Shown in pieces: positions 13,266 through 26,309 of a stretch of 64,000 bases of DNA. The stretch covers positions 1,056,193-1,120,192 of the forward strand of contig WBMV01005965.1 in assembly GCA_013396655.1 (NCBI GenBank), given 5' to 3'. The position numbers were made by a program, and so were the translations under genes. How positions within the stretch are numbered: the stretch's first letter is position 1; each line of letters begins with the position of its first letter. The notes under the pieces were generated by a model that saw nothing but the letters and a program-made list of their open reading frames with translations, did no database searches and was not told the origin of the DNA. Source of the stretch: Campylorhamphus procurvoides. Its lineage: Eukaryota; Chordata; Aves; Passeriformes; Dendrocolaptidae.

Positions 13266-13280
13266 AAATTTATGATGAAG
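13266..13280 (+). CDS. RYR2: RYR2 exon 5 (15 nt microexon)
   Basis: The sequence ggatctacag is followed by aaatttatgatgaag and then gtaagc. It encodes K-F-M-M-K, human residues 99-103 as recalled, and sits between two introns of about 9 and 10.6 kb. Both ends are phase 0. A long T/C tract (ttttctctttttcccccc and following) precedes the acceptor and the donor is near consensus, which would help recognition of so short an exon. It belongs to N-terminal domain A, just before the first MIR repeat. Skipping would remove five residues in frame. Confidence 0.93.
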
Positions 13281-13792
13281 GTAAGCAAGTTAAACATTGG
13301 GTATTATACTTCCTGTGAATTTCTATAATGTAATAATTTTATTTCTTTATTTTTAACATCAGCATCAAGCTTACCTTCACTAAAATAAAACATACTGAAT
13401 TTTTTAAAAATCTGGATTTAGAAACCACAGTGACTAGTTGGGATTGGTGTTAGAGTTTGTTTAGGTCAGGAAGGACCAAAAGCCTTTGTGAAGAGAGGAC
13501 TTTTGGCTAGCTTCTCTAATTCTCAATTCAAACTTATCCTTTCAGTAAGAATGTAACATTATTTGGTAAATAAAAAATCTTGAGGCAATGAATAAATAAC
13601 AGAGTCACAGTAAAACATTTGGGCATTTTGGAAAGTAGGGACAGCAAACTGTTTCTTCTGTCACAAAAATGCCCTTGTGATGGTTTAGTGTCTCAGGGGG
13701 TGAGTGGGAAGCCTTTGGGATGGGACTGTCACTGCATCAGGTCAGCAGGCATTTGCTGTGGCTCTGCTTCTCAGGGCTGCCTTTTTTGTTCC

Positions 13793-13824
13793 CCCTCTCC
13801 CCTCTCCTTTTTTTTTTTTTTTCT
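13793..13824. repeat. Pyrimidine tract
   Basis: Roughly 30 bases of C and T, alternating ccctctcc words followed by a T-run. A low-complexity tract. Confidence 0.7.
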
Positions 13825-16084
13825 TATTAAAACTATGATAAAGCACTTTGTGAACCTCTAAGCATTTAGCATTTTACATAACTGACATTTGAATAATTAG
13901 CTACAGTTTTCACCAAAATAAGTTGCTTATCTGTTTTCTACTTTAATTATCAATATATATTCCTAATTCAACTTCTAAAATGATTTCTTCACTGATTTTT
14001 ATCCCCTAAGAGTTTGCTTTTCTGTGGTATGGTCTTGCTTCATTGTCATGCTCCCAAAGTGAGAAATTCTAGGCTAGATAAGCAGTTCTATTTTAAGGGC
14101 TGGATTTAATGATGTCAGAGGAATTTTCTTAGCATGATTCCTCTGCTTATCCATCTTTTCTTCCCACTCGGCTGTCTGTCTTACTCTTTATCTGTGAGTT
14201 TCTTTCTCAAGTGACAAGGATGATTCACACTCCTTGTATCATACAACAACAGAAAAAGCTTAGTCACAATCATTAACCTGTGAAAAATGCCTCCCTCCTC
14301 CACTTATTTAGCTCTAAAATAACCAGGAAGATTTTTATTATTTATTCTATGTCCTATGCAGATAAGGAGGAGGAGTAGGGGGGAAGAGAAATCTTCAGTA
14401 AACTAAAGAAGAGGTCAATAAATTTTATTCTCTTGGCCAATTTTTTTTCCAAAACACTGAAAGTGCTTGAGAGTAGGTATTTATAATGGAAATATTGCCT
14501 TAGACACAAACATAAACAGTTGTTTTAAATATAAGACTGGAAACAGGTGATCAATATTATTTATTTTTGATTTATTTTTACTGCTCTGTCTTCTTTTCAT
14601 TGTTGTGAAGTTTCTGGGGAAGTGATAATATAGATGTAGTGTCAGAAATATTAATGATGAGGTATATTTGAAGGGTTTCTAATTCTACCTTCCGACAGGT
14701 CAATATTAGCAAAATTTGGATCATTTAGCATGGGGCTGGCACAAATATTTGTCATCATTACCAATGCTTCCAATCTTTTTAATGTAGATAGTAAAGTATT
14801 TCTGTGTTCTCAACTGAATACAACATGCTTGTTTTTTATTGACCAGTTGATTTATTCAGGTTCAGATTTTTATGTGATATTTTTAAAAAGCATAATTACA
14901 CATTGTGATGCAGCTTTTCATTCAAGCCATCCTTAGAAAACCTGTAGTTTAGCTAAACTCTTTTTTCTATTTTATTTTTGACTTGGTTCAAAATAGGAGG
15001 TAACTGCTGATCATGTGAATGAAAGAAGTTTGTACTGTTTCGACTTTTTTTTCTTTTTTTTTTTTTTCCCCACAGTGGCCATCACAGCAATCATCAATCA
15101 TATTTATCTCCATGCCTGAATTTTTGCAGCACTTACTGTTTTGTAGTGTATTTCTGACAAGTCAATCAACTAAATACTAGTTAAAAAGCAGACTATAAAG
15201 ATTAGAATATGTATGGCACATATAATGTCTTGATAGATTCAACTTCCTGTTTGTCATTCTATTGTAATGTACTGTAAAGGCTACAATGAGACAAACTCAG
15301 AGAGGTCTTAGTCTGTTTGAATTTACCCTTTGATGTTGCTGTTAAGTGATAGGAGCAGAGCAAAGAAATATTAGCTCAATGCCATGTGTCAGCAGAGTGA
15401 TTTACTTTGTGTCTTTAAATTCTAAGCAACTAAATGGTGTGGGTTTGGTGTGAGCCACTGGAAATTGCAGCCCGAGAGCACAGTAATTGCAGAAGGATCT
15501 CATTAACTGTTTGGGTTTCTTTGGTAGAAGAATTCAAGGCTTCTGGGCCTGGATGCTGTTACTCAGGAAAGGGAATTCTGTCTGTCTTGTAACAAGATTT
15601 TTAAAGAAAATGGATACTGCTATAAGCAAGAAAAATATGTAAAACTTCTTGGCTTATGCTCTGTAGCTTTGTTTATAGTCTTTACTGCTTGCAGCATTTT
15701 CAGGTTCTCTGATGCTGCTGAAGATTTAATTTCCCAACATTACTATTCCAAGTGTCAGTTGTTTAGTTTTGCCTGCCTAATTTTGTCTCACAAGCCTTCT
15801 AGATCTGTTCCTGGGCTACTTCACAAGTTCTGCAGTGATTCAGCCTGTTTCCACACACTCTGTTTTCACCACTGCTTGGGATTTTCTGGACTCTTTCGTT
15901 GGCATTCATCTCACAAGACTGAAATGCAAGACTTACAGCCGTGTATATTCTAAGCTCCCTGTGTAACCACAAGCAGAATGCTTGGATTTTAGGTTGGCTG
16001 AATTAGGTACCAAAAGGGCCTTTTCCTCTCCACTGGCTATTTAGTTGCCATAGGCTAAATTAATCTTAGTTTGTATTTTGTCAT

Positions 16085-16682
16085 TAGGTGTATGAGGGCT
16101 AGGTCAGATAGAGTTCATTTCCCCAAAGCAACCCCCACAGCGCTGTGCTTTGCATTGGTATCTAGAAAAGCATCAATAACGCACCAGTGTCTTGGCTAGT
16201 GCCGAGTAGTGCTGGCACAGCATCAGCACTGTCTCTGTAACATTCTGTCCCCCCATCAGTAGGCTGGGGGTGGGCAAGATCCTGGGTGGGGGCACAGCTA
16301 GGACAACTGACCCAAATTGACCAAAGGAATATTCCATACCATATGATGTCAGCTCAGATATAAAAGCTAAGAAAAGGATGAAGTGGAGGCATTAATTGTT
16401 TACAACATTTGCCTTCTGGAACAAGCACTACATGTGCCAAGGCCCTGCTTCCTGGGAAGTGGCCAGACATCTGAGGAAGGGATGTAGAGAATAAAATCTT
16501 TCTAATTTTTTCTTTACTTGTGCACATGCATGACCTTTCACTTTTGCTTTAGTAAAATGTCTTATCTTGACCTAAAAGTTGTTATCCCTCTTACTTTCTC
16601 TCCTGTATCCAGCTCAGAAGAGGGGATGGTAGAGTGGCTTGGTGGATACCTGGCGTCCAGTCAAGGTCTACTCACTACATCA
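16085..16682 (+). mobile_element. Degraded ERV LTR, sense to RYR2
   Basis: From ggtgtatgagggctaggtca to about ctactcactacatcagg, the order of blocks matches an avian ERVL-type LTR I recognise. These include GGCTGGGGGTGGGCAAGA, GACCCAAATTGACCAAAG, AATATTCCATACCATATG and a TATA box (tataaaag, 16359-16366). A TGATGTCA at 16344-16351 looks like a cAMP-response element whose CpG has decayed to TpG. An AATAAA signal sits at 16490-16495. It shares its promoter block with the antisense LTR at 10560-11106. Boundaries are approximate; no clear target-site duplication was found. Confidence 0.7.
16344..16366 (+). promoter_or_regulatory. LTR core promoter remnant (CRE-like plus TATA box)
   Basis: TGATGTCA followed 7 bases later by TATAAAAG, inside the sense-strand LTR. 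The spacing and order are those of the LTR U3 core promoter in its family. The CpG of the CRE is lost, so present activity is doubtful. Confidence 0.45.
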
Positions 16683-19153
16683 GGAATTTTTTTTAGCTTT
16701 TTGTAAACTGTAATTGGTCATGGTGGTATTAAGAGAACAAGCCTTCCCCCATTTTCCAGCTGGCTGTTGCCTAGTGTCAGAAAGAAGCTCTTGTTAGTCA
16801 TCTGAAGTTGTGTTTAGTATGAAAAAATTTAGACCGTTTATAATTGTGGGGAGTAAGAGGCTTCATCAAACACTTACCTATGGTGGTCTCCTATTCTAGG
16901 CAGCTTGTAGGATTGCATCATTGCTGATTTTGGATAAATACTGGCCTCCACCAAGGCCAGAACAGATTAAGAAACTGCATATTAATAATGAAATCAATAA
17001 GTGAATATTTTTAGTTTTTACATTGCTATGGAACTATTTTGAGTATCACCTTCTCTACAGAAATAGTTGTAGCATCATGCAAATACTTACATGTAGAACC
17101 ATCGTGAGATGGTTTTAGACTGTGGGACATCCTTGTCTCCTATTTCTCATGGTTTCTTTTGGTTTTTTCCTGATTTCTTTCACTTCCTTGCTAATTCTGC
17201 TGTCATGGAGTTTTCCTTCTCCTGCATGAGGATTCAAAAGCTTTCAAGATCTTCATTTTTTCCACATCCTTTCAGTAATTTTCATTTTATCGTAAGGTTG
17301 CTTAAATGGAAAACTTATAATTTGCTTAAATGAAGGAAGTCCTAAAGAATTTTATATAAATAAAGCACGATTCTTTGAAAGAGACATGCACAGTTTTCTT
17401 TTTGAAAAAGTAGCTCAGATTAAATATGGGTTTAAATATGCTGCTGGTTGAAAGACTTTCATCAGTGTCTTGACAAAGGCATGGATATCAACAGCTTTAA
17501 ATCTCTGATCTTGACCTGGATTGTTTCCGACTGGGAACACCATAGTCCAGGGCCTAAATGTAGATTTACTCAAAATGCATGGTAGTTGATTTTTTTTTTC
17601 AAGCCAATAAATGTCGTCAGACCCAGATTTCCTATTTGACTTCTCTTCCTAATGGATCAAACACACAATTTCAGAATGTAATTCTCTTGAATGAAAAATT
17701 TGACATATGCAGTGTGGGTCCCAGGGAAGGGACCTGAATAAGATTCCATCACTGGAGGAATATGTTGGTTTTTTTTATATATAATTCTTTAGAGCTTCCC
17801 TCACTGGTGGGTGCAATTTCCTGCTTGGTTTATTTTTGTGGTGGTGATGGTTTTTAAAAGCGTTCAAGGCAGGTAACTGTAGGATATTCTGTGTTTAATT
17901 CTATACTTCTTATGCATTTAATCTTAGTGTCTAGATTTAGAACTAGACTTTTTTCATAATTTTGTAGTTTTCTCACAGTATAAATGTTAGAAATAAACTA
18001 GTGAACTTCATGAAACTTAGAACATACTCATTATGGAGAAAATAATGCCTTTGCATATATGTTTGCAAGTGTTTTTATGGATAGGTGTCCTCTCTTTAAT
18101 ATGCTGTTGTCTCCAGCATCTGTTTTATATTGAAGATGGCCTTCCTTAGTGTGCTCCTTTTTCATGAGGTGTGAGTACTCAGTGCTTTAAAGGACATTGT
18201 TTTACTCAGGTGCACATATGAAACAGCCACTACTAGTCATATTTGAAACTTTTAACATCTTGCAATATTTGCCTTGGGAAACATTTTTAAAGGAAAATGA
18301 GGAGCATTTTTTTGCTTCTTTCACTGAACCGCTGCTGTACATGCTTTCCCATATTAAAAGCATTCAGGGACATGGCAGTAGTTGTGTAGTATTTTAGAAA
18401 GCCATTCAGAGCAAATGCTGAGTGGTCATAAGTTCCATTTAGACTGTGAGGGCTAGAGCTGGGGCACAGAGGAAATATGAGGCTGAACCACTGATTGCCA
18501 TTAGGTCATGATTTGCAATTACTGTAAGTTATATGGATTCCATTTTTGAAGGATTTACTACTGATGTCTTGTCACTTATTGTTTTATTGGATTTTTTTTT
18601 AAATTTTTATATTTTTTGAGTCCATCAAAGCTATTTCCCAAAAAAAATTTAGTCTTTGTACTGTCATTTTCCCTATAGCACATATCAGTAATTCCATTCT
18701 ACTGATATGGATCCATTATGGAATGAAGCAGGAAAAGCCTTTACATTGTTCTTAGAAACTCATTGTGTTATCTTGTATGACTTTCTCTAGAGTGTGAATC
18801 AGTTCCTGTGTTCTTGTGACACATTCAGTATTTTTAAGTTGCTTTCGTGGGTGACTAGACTTGTTTGAATAGCCGTGTGCTAAATGCAGTTGCTGTCATG
18901 TCTTCCCAAGCTTAGATTTCTGAATAATGACAATGTTACAGAAGCTTTGTCTGTATGCACACTGAAATAACATGCTTTCATGTAATTGTCTTTCTTTGGT
19001 ACCTTCCTGAAGCTCATAGCTTTTTCCTGTTTCTCACACATTTTGAGATTGTGTAGATCTCTGAAGAAGAGTCGGCAAAAAAAATCAGCATTTGCTTGCA
19101 GTAGGGTACTCACTGGTCTAAGAAATGTAGTAGAAACAAGGCTGTTCTTTTGG

Positions 19154-19158
19154 AAAGG
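19154..19158. repeat. Target-site duplication, left copy
   Basis: aaagg directly before the LTR. It matches the right flank in 4 of 5 bases. Confidence 0.6.
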
Positions 19159-20232
19159 TGTTGGGTTGACCCTGGTTGGATGCCAGGTACCCACTAAAGC
19201 TGCTCTTTCCCTCCCCTCTGCAACTGGACAGAGGAGAGAAAATACAGTGAAGGATGCATGAGTTGAGATAAAAGCTGGCAGAGGTCACTCACTGATCATC
19301 ATCACAGGCAAAAACAGACTAAAAGTGGGAATATTAGTTAAATTTATTACTGACAGGATCAGAGCAAAAGAGTGAGAATTAAAATAATCTTAAAAACACC
19401 TCCGTCCTTCCAAGTTCTACCTCCTTCTCCCTCAGCAGTGCAGGGAGTTGGGGAATGGGGGTCACGGTCAGTTGTTTTTTCTGCCTCTGCCAGGGAGAGG
19501 AGTCCTTCCCCTGCCTCTCCGGGGGTCCCTCCCACAGGGGATGGTCTGGCACAAACCTATCTGGTCCATCCCATGGGCAACAGGTCTTCACAAACTGCTG
19601 TCCCATGAGTCACTTCTCCATGGGGTGCAGTCCTTCATGGGCAAGCTACTCCAGGTTGCGTCCTTCACAGAGCCACAAAGTCATATCAGGAACACCTGTT
19701 TCAGCATGGACTCCTCCCTCCATGAACAGCAGGTCCCTGCCAGGACTCTGCACCATCATGGGCCTCCCACGGGTTCATAACTCCTTTGGGCATCTACTTG
19801 CTCCAGCATGGGCTCCTTCACGGGCTGCAGGTGGATCTGTGCACCCCAGTGGTCCTCCATGGGCTGCAGGGGCACAGCTGCTCAACCATGGTCTGCACCA
19901 TGGGCTGCAGGAGAACCTCAGCTCTGGTACCTGGAGCACCTCCTTATCCTCCTTCTCCACTGACCTTGGTGCTCATATTGTTGTTCACATATTCTCACCT
20001 TGCTGCAGTTTTCAACTGCCCAATAACTTTCCCTTCTTAAATGTGTTATTACAGAGGTGTTACTGTCATTCCTGACTGTCTCGGCCTAACTGTTCCTTCA
20101 GCAGGAAGCCAATCCTGGAGCCCGCTGGCATTGGCTCCACCAGATGCAGGGGAAGCTTCTGGCAGCTTCTAACAGAAGCCACCCCTGTTGCCCCTTCCTG
20201 CTACCAAAACCTGGCCACAGGAACCCAGTACA
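19159..20232 (-). mobile_element. Solo ERV LTR (1,074 bp), antisense to RYR2
   Basis: Starts tgttgggttgaccctgg and ends aacccagtaca, giving TG...CA ends with an imperfect inverted terminal repeat (tgggtt / aaccca). The flanking five bases are aaagg on the left and aaaga on the right, a target-site duplication with one mismatch. A 5 bp duplication suits an ERVL-type element. Minus-strand orientation is indicated by an AATAAA signal near the 3' end (tttatt at 19343-19348 on +). The interior holds several diverged copies of a unit built on catgggctgcagg. It is GC-richer than the intron. No internal retroviral genes remain. Overlapping open frames here, up to 206 codons, are LTR sequence and not genes. 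Confidence 0.85.
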
Positions 20233-20237
20233 AAAGA
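20233..20237. repeat. Target-site duplication, right copy
   Basis: aaaga directly after the LTR. It matches the left flank in 4 of 5 bases. Confidence 0.6.
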
Positions 20238-23200
20238 TAACGGCTATCTGACTTAAAATCATGGATGCCAACAAGGCTATTCACCAGCCTCTAAAAAGTC
20301 TCATTGTGAGGTCCCCAGAAGCACAAATGGTTCCAAAACACTTATTCAGTGTCACCATGATTAATTTCCTGCAGCTTCTCATGTGAGTCCAGGAATGTAG
20401 CAGTGCAGCCACAGGTGATTGTGTGTCTCTACTCATCGCAGTCATGTATATACAAAATTGAACAGATACATAGGTATCTCTCAAGTCAGGTATAATGTAT
20501 CTTACTGCAACATTGGTATTCACAGTAAAATAGATATATTTTGTTCAATCTAGTTATAAATATGTTTTATTCATGTTATGCTACTTCCATCATTTGCACA
20601 TTTTACTAGAGAGTTTATAGGTTGTAGCGTTGGAGTACTTTTTGGCATTTTAACCCTCTTTCTAGTAAGAAAATAAGGAAAAATAAATATTTCCCAATTT
20701 TACCTTATTTTCATTTTTTTTCTTTTGTTTCAAGATAAAACTCTACATTAGGGTTAGGGTTTCATCTCTTATTCTTGTTGTTATTTCCTAAGCTGCCTTT
20801 TTTTTGGAAATGACTTTTGGGTAATGAGATGACTCCAAATTAATCTTGTGTTCCAGCTGCAAAAATATTAGGTTGGCAGTTTACATGAATTTTGCACAAG
20901 CATTGTGAATTTGCCCCATATGCTTTCAGTCTCAATTTTTTGTCCTTAGTGTTTGCCAGTTCTGAAGGCTTTTCCAGTCTTATTTTAAATCCCAAACTCT
21001 TGGAGCATAAACTAAGAAGAGTTCTGCATTGATATAATTGATAGTTCTGAATGGCATAGCTTGCAGAAGTTCAATGGGTAAGTTCTTTGCCTACAAGTGT
21101 ATTTTTGTCCAGCCTGGTTTCATTCAAGGAATGTATTGATCAACTTAGAAATTACTCTGGAAATTAAAAGTATAAAGAAAATAAGACTCATTGTAAACAA
21201 TGTGGTTGTTAGCAACTTGCTTGCATTATAATACCTTTCATATATTTGTGCAAAAATCTGTGGGCGTTATGGATTGTATTAGTCAGCACTGTGGTTTCCA
21301 AGAAGTCTTACTTACAGAGTTTTCTGAGATGTTTGTATTATTGTGATATTACTAGGAACTTGTTAAAACTTCAGTGGCAGATCTCAGATGTTGCAACTTT
21401 GCCACTGAAGTCCAGCTGTTACCTTTTAAATATTTTTTTTTTTAACATATGGAAAATTTTCAGCTTTCTACTGGAAATGGAATGGATAATTTTGAAAATC
21501 AAAGATCCTTTCCATAGAAAATCATGGTCCAACAGCTACTTCCTGTTCAGTTTCTGGCATAAGGATGAATGCTGAGTATTTAGTGATGAAATGAGCCATT
21601 AAAATAGGAAATGAACTTATAGGTATGTACATATCCTGGAAGACAAGCTCCAAAATGAAAGGCAGTTTCATAGAACCAGAGTTCTTTTCTAGCCTTTCCT
21701 GTATTTTTCTGTTTAATCTTTTCATTTTCCCTTCATGTAGTTGGTTTGATTACTATTGCCTCTTAGAAACCTTTAGGTGGAAAATGCTTAAAATCTTTTT
21801 TGCAATGCCGTTTTCCGTCTAAGCAAGAAACTAAAGACTTGTTTGTATTTTCTTAATGGGCAAAATGGGTTAAAAAGAATTGGTTAAAAATTAGTTAAAA
21901 ATAATTGCTTTAATTCTTTTGGAAAAATTATCTAAAAAGCCTATCTCCCATTTTTCACAGAAGTGATTGAAGTTTTTTTTGAGCTAACCTTTGTCCTATT
22001 CATCTACAAAGGAGCATTTAACAAAATAGGTGCTAGGCAGACAAATGGATATGGCCAAAGTAAGAGCAAATTGTCATTGCTGTGATTTTGTTGGGTCACA
22101 CTGTTCCTCTCATCTTTTATACAATGGGCAAATAAAACTTGATGTTAGCTATCAAATTTAGGGATAGTAACACAGAATAATTTTGATAAAAATGTTGGTA
22201 GGGCAGTATGTTTAGAGCAGTTTTGTCTCTCTTCCCCGGTCTTATGAGTGGCAGACATTCAGCGTTCATCTTTGGCACAGAGGGCCTGGCATTATGAAAT
22301 ACCTTGTTCTTTCCTTGTGCCTTTGGAAAAACAGATGGTATTAATGGTAGTTCAAAGCTAAGCCTTCATATCTTACTGTCAAGACTGTGTCTGTGACAAA
22401 CTCCATGACTTTTATTCTTTCTTAATAAAAATTCATGTCATTCAGGATTCCAGAGAGGTTACTGAATGTTCCTTCTTGCATTTTGACTGCTATGCAGTTT
22501 GTTTAAAGTCAAAATATACCTTGTGTCCATCAGGCTGCTTGTTTCTCAATAACAGTAAAAGCCAGAACATTTGGTAGTTTCTTAAAAGTGCTAAATCTAT
22601 TATATTTTGAAGTGCTTGCTTTTTCATCACCTATTCCTGTTTTTGGTTTTTTTTAGTTGGTTGTTTTTTTTTTTTTGACTGAGTAACTCAAAGATTACCA
22701 AATACTAATGCATAAAACTTAAAGAAGGACAGCAAATAAGCAAGGAGGGGAAATAATTATGTGTTGGCACCACAGCCATTCAGTTAAACTGATCTTCAGC
22801 ACTGAAGTGTAGTTGCCAGAGATATAAGATAGTATGATTGTTTCCAGTTTATTCTACAATGAATCTGATGCTCCAATCCACAGTCAGTCTACTGTGGTAA
22901 AAGAAAGGTTATAAATACTGTATTTAAGAAATTAAATTAGGAGTCCTATGTGAAAGAATAATTCTGCTTATGGAATTGTCACATGTATAGACTCATAAAA
23001 TGTGCCCTTATTGGTACTTCTTGAAGAGTGTGGTGTGCATGATGTTACATGAGCTGTTCTGTCAAATATGAGCTTATGCTCTTGACAATGTCTTGTCAAA
23101 CAGTCGCTGCTTCTGTCCTATGCATCTCAGTCTAAGGAACACATGAATCTTCACCAGAAGTTGAAGCATTGCTCATGCTTTAACAAGATTTATTTGTTTA

Positions 23201-23880
23201 TTCTTTCATAAGTAGTTAAACTGATTATTGATAAATAGAAACTAATGAAAATATGATGGAAAGAAATGGTTGTACTTTCTTGGGATTAAAGTGTTTTATC
23301 TTGGGATAAAAGTGTGTTTTATTGCTTTAATTTTCTTTTCACTCAAAATTTATGCTGCATTTCTCAAGAGGAACAATTACTTGGGCATGGTTTCTGAATT
23401 TTCATAATCCCCAAATACGCTTGAGTTAGCTTAGATATCTTTGAGCACTTACCTGGCCTAGCAGATAAAGAATTCTGTCTGATAGTATTTAAGCAGTGGG
23501 CCACAAGCAGTCTGCAGGCTGATGATCTTCAGTGTGGTTCATTAATACTTTCTGGGAAAATAGGGAGAATACTCTAGAAGCTCCCTCTGCATACCTTGTG
23601 CATATAAAAGTATATAATTTGAAGGGAAAACAGGTGAATATGAAGAGAGTCAAGAAATGCAAGTGTGTAGAGGGTAGCATAACACACATCAAAGCTTCCC
23701 TTCTCTAGGAGCTGCCTGCTTTCAGCCCAAGGAAGAAGGATTCAAGTTTCTAGAATATATTTTATACCAAATAGTTGTTGGTACAAAGTACATAGTTTTC
23801 TCTTGTCTTTCTTCCTTTCTTTCTCAAAAGGCCCCATTTTATGATAACAGGCCGCTATATGGTGTCTTTTTATCTTTCAG

Positions 23881-23955
23881 TCTGCACAAGGTGGTGGTCA
23901 TCGAACGCTACTCTACGGGCATGCAATCTTGCTGCGCCATTCCTACAGCGGCATG
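23881..23955 (+). CDS. RYR2: RYR2 exon 6
   Basis: 75 nt between tatctttcag and gtatgt, phase 0 at both ends. It encodes 25 residues running [17 protein letters not shown] to RHSYSGM, human residues 104-128 as recalled, with Ser for Thr at 104. This begins the first MIR repeat of beta-trefoil domain A. The N-terminal domains of the four subunits form a ring at the centre of the cytosolic cap, where domain contacts restrain channel opening. The exon is complete and intact. Confidence 0.97.
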
Positions 23956-24700
23956 GTATGTAACAGGAGTTGTGAGCAGCAATGATTTCTTTCTTTTATG
24001 AAAGTTATGTTTGAAAGTGCCAACACTATTGCCATTTACTGATATCTGGAGAATTACATCAGAAAGGCATTTTACTTGTGGCTATTGGAAACCCTTCTGA
24101 AGGGTAGATGCTTGGAAATATGAAACTGAGCTGGTTCTGTCTGGCTAAGGGCTAAAACTAAGTCCAGCTCCCACAGTGCTGAATCCTCTGTTTGTCAATC
24201 TGAGTTGGTGAATTCTCATTTCTTTTCCCTTGGATATTCCATATTGCATAAGCTTTGACTGAATCTACAGCTGGCATCTTGCTGTCAACCTGAGCATGTG
24301 TTGGAGGCTGAGTGGAAAAGTAAATTCCTTCTTGCACATATTTTAGACAGAAGTCCCATTCTTCAATTTCTGATGAATTATACAGGTTTCAAACTCCTTA
24401 ACTACAAGTGAGGCTTCATGGACCTGAAATGCAAGGCAACTAACTCCTTTGTTTCCACTCTCACTATTCCTCTCTCAAAGGAAAGATAGCCTGGGATAGA
24501 GTGAGAGGTTATTTTAGAACTTACATCTTTATCAAGTCTCCTTGAGTGCCATTCAGTTTTTCAGGCATACATGTTCTTGATAGTAACTAGTGGGGATAAT
24601 GTAAGAATAGTTAATCCTGTGTTAGTAGTATGGCTTGTTATATTTTAGTGAATTATCAGAAGTGAACAGAACAAGTACTGTATGCTTTGTCTTTTGATAG
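23956..24700 (+). other. RYR2: RYR2 intron 6 (745 bp)
   Basis: gtatgt to tgtcttttgatag. Short intron with no repeat or RNA gene that I can recognise. Confidence 0.9.
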
Positions 24701-24779
24701 TATCTCTGCTGCCTCTCTACTTCTCGATCATCAATGGATAAGCTGGCATTTGATGTAGGATTGCAAGAGGACACAACAG
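24701..24779 (+). CDS. RYR2: RYR2 exon 7
   Basis: 79 nt between cttttgatag and gtaaac. It encodes YLCCLSTSRSSMDKLAFDVG then LQEDTT plus the first base of a Gly codon, human residues 129-155 as recalled. The residue at 140 is Met where I recall Thr. The exon ends in phase 1 and is completed by the first two bases of exon 8. It is part of the first MIR repeat in domain A. Boundaries are unambiguous because the joined frame continues directly into GEACWW. Confidence 0.97.
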
Positions 24780-26058
<1,279 letters not shown>

Positions 26059-26259
26059 TAAAAACAGTTAAAAAATGTGATAAAGGGTGGTTTACATTTC
26101 CACCTCCCAAAAGTAAAATTTAAGGTGTTTATACTGGTTTTTTATACTATTTTGCAACACAAGACACTGAAGGTGTGGAAAGTGTGATTTCAGTAGAGGG
26201 CTAATCTAATTTGTGTCCATTTCAGTAATGGAATAGAAGTTGAAAAATTTACTAATGAC

Positions 26260-26309
26260 AAAAAAAAAAAAAAAAAAAAAAAANAAAAAAAAAAAAAAAA
26301 AAAAAAAAA
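26260..26309. repeat. Poly-A run of about 50 with one N
   Basis: An unbroken A run apart from an N at 26284. Its true length is unlikely to be resolved. It may be a retroposon tail, but no body upstream was recognised. Confidence 0.85.

Larger units (their letters stand above)
13281..23880 (+). other. RYR2: RYR2 intron 5 (10.6 kb)
   Basis: Begins gtaagc and ends ggtgtctttttatctttcag. It contains a sense-orientation degraded LTR (16085-16682), a solo LTR in antisense (19159-20232), a decoy acceptor with a long T tract (15046-15075), a T/C tract (13793-13824) and a minimal two-unit TTAGGG word near 20748. The other stretches are AT-rich and featureless to me. Confidence 0.85.

Noticed and set aside
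18880..19261. Overlapping 104-codon minus and 91-codon plus open frames
   Set aside because: Both strands are open over the same bases, there is no known domain, and the segment overlaps the edge of the solo LTR.
19455..20075. 206-codon + strand open frame
   Set aside because: It lies wholly inside the solo LTR and reads repeated LTR units rich in Ser, Gly and Pro. It has no known domain and competes with open frames in other phases.
20748..20761. TTAGGGTTAGGG telomere-like word
   Set aside because: Only two units. Too short to call an interstitial telomere repeat.
21246..21575. 109-codon + strand open frame in intron 5
   Set aside because: Low-complexity hydrophobic translation from T-rich sequence and no family resemblance.
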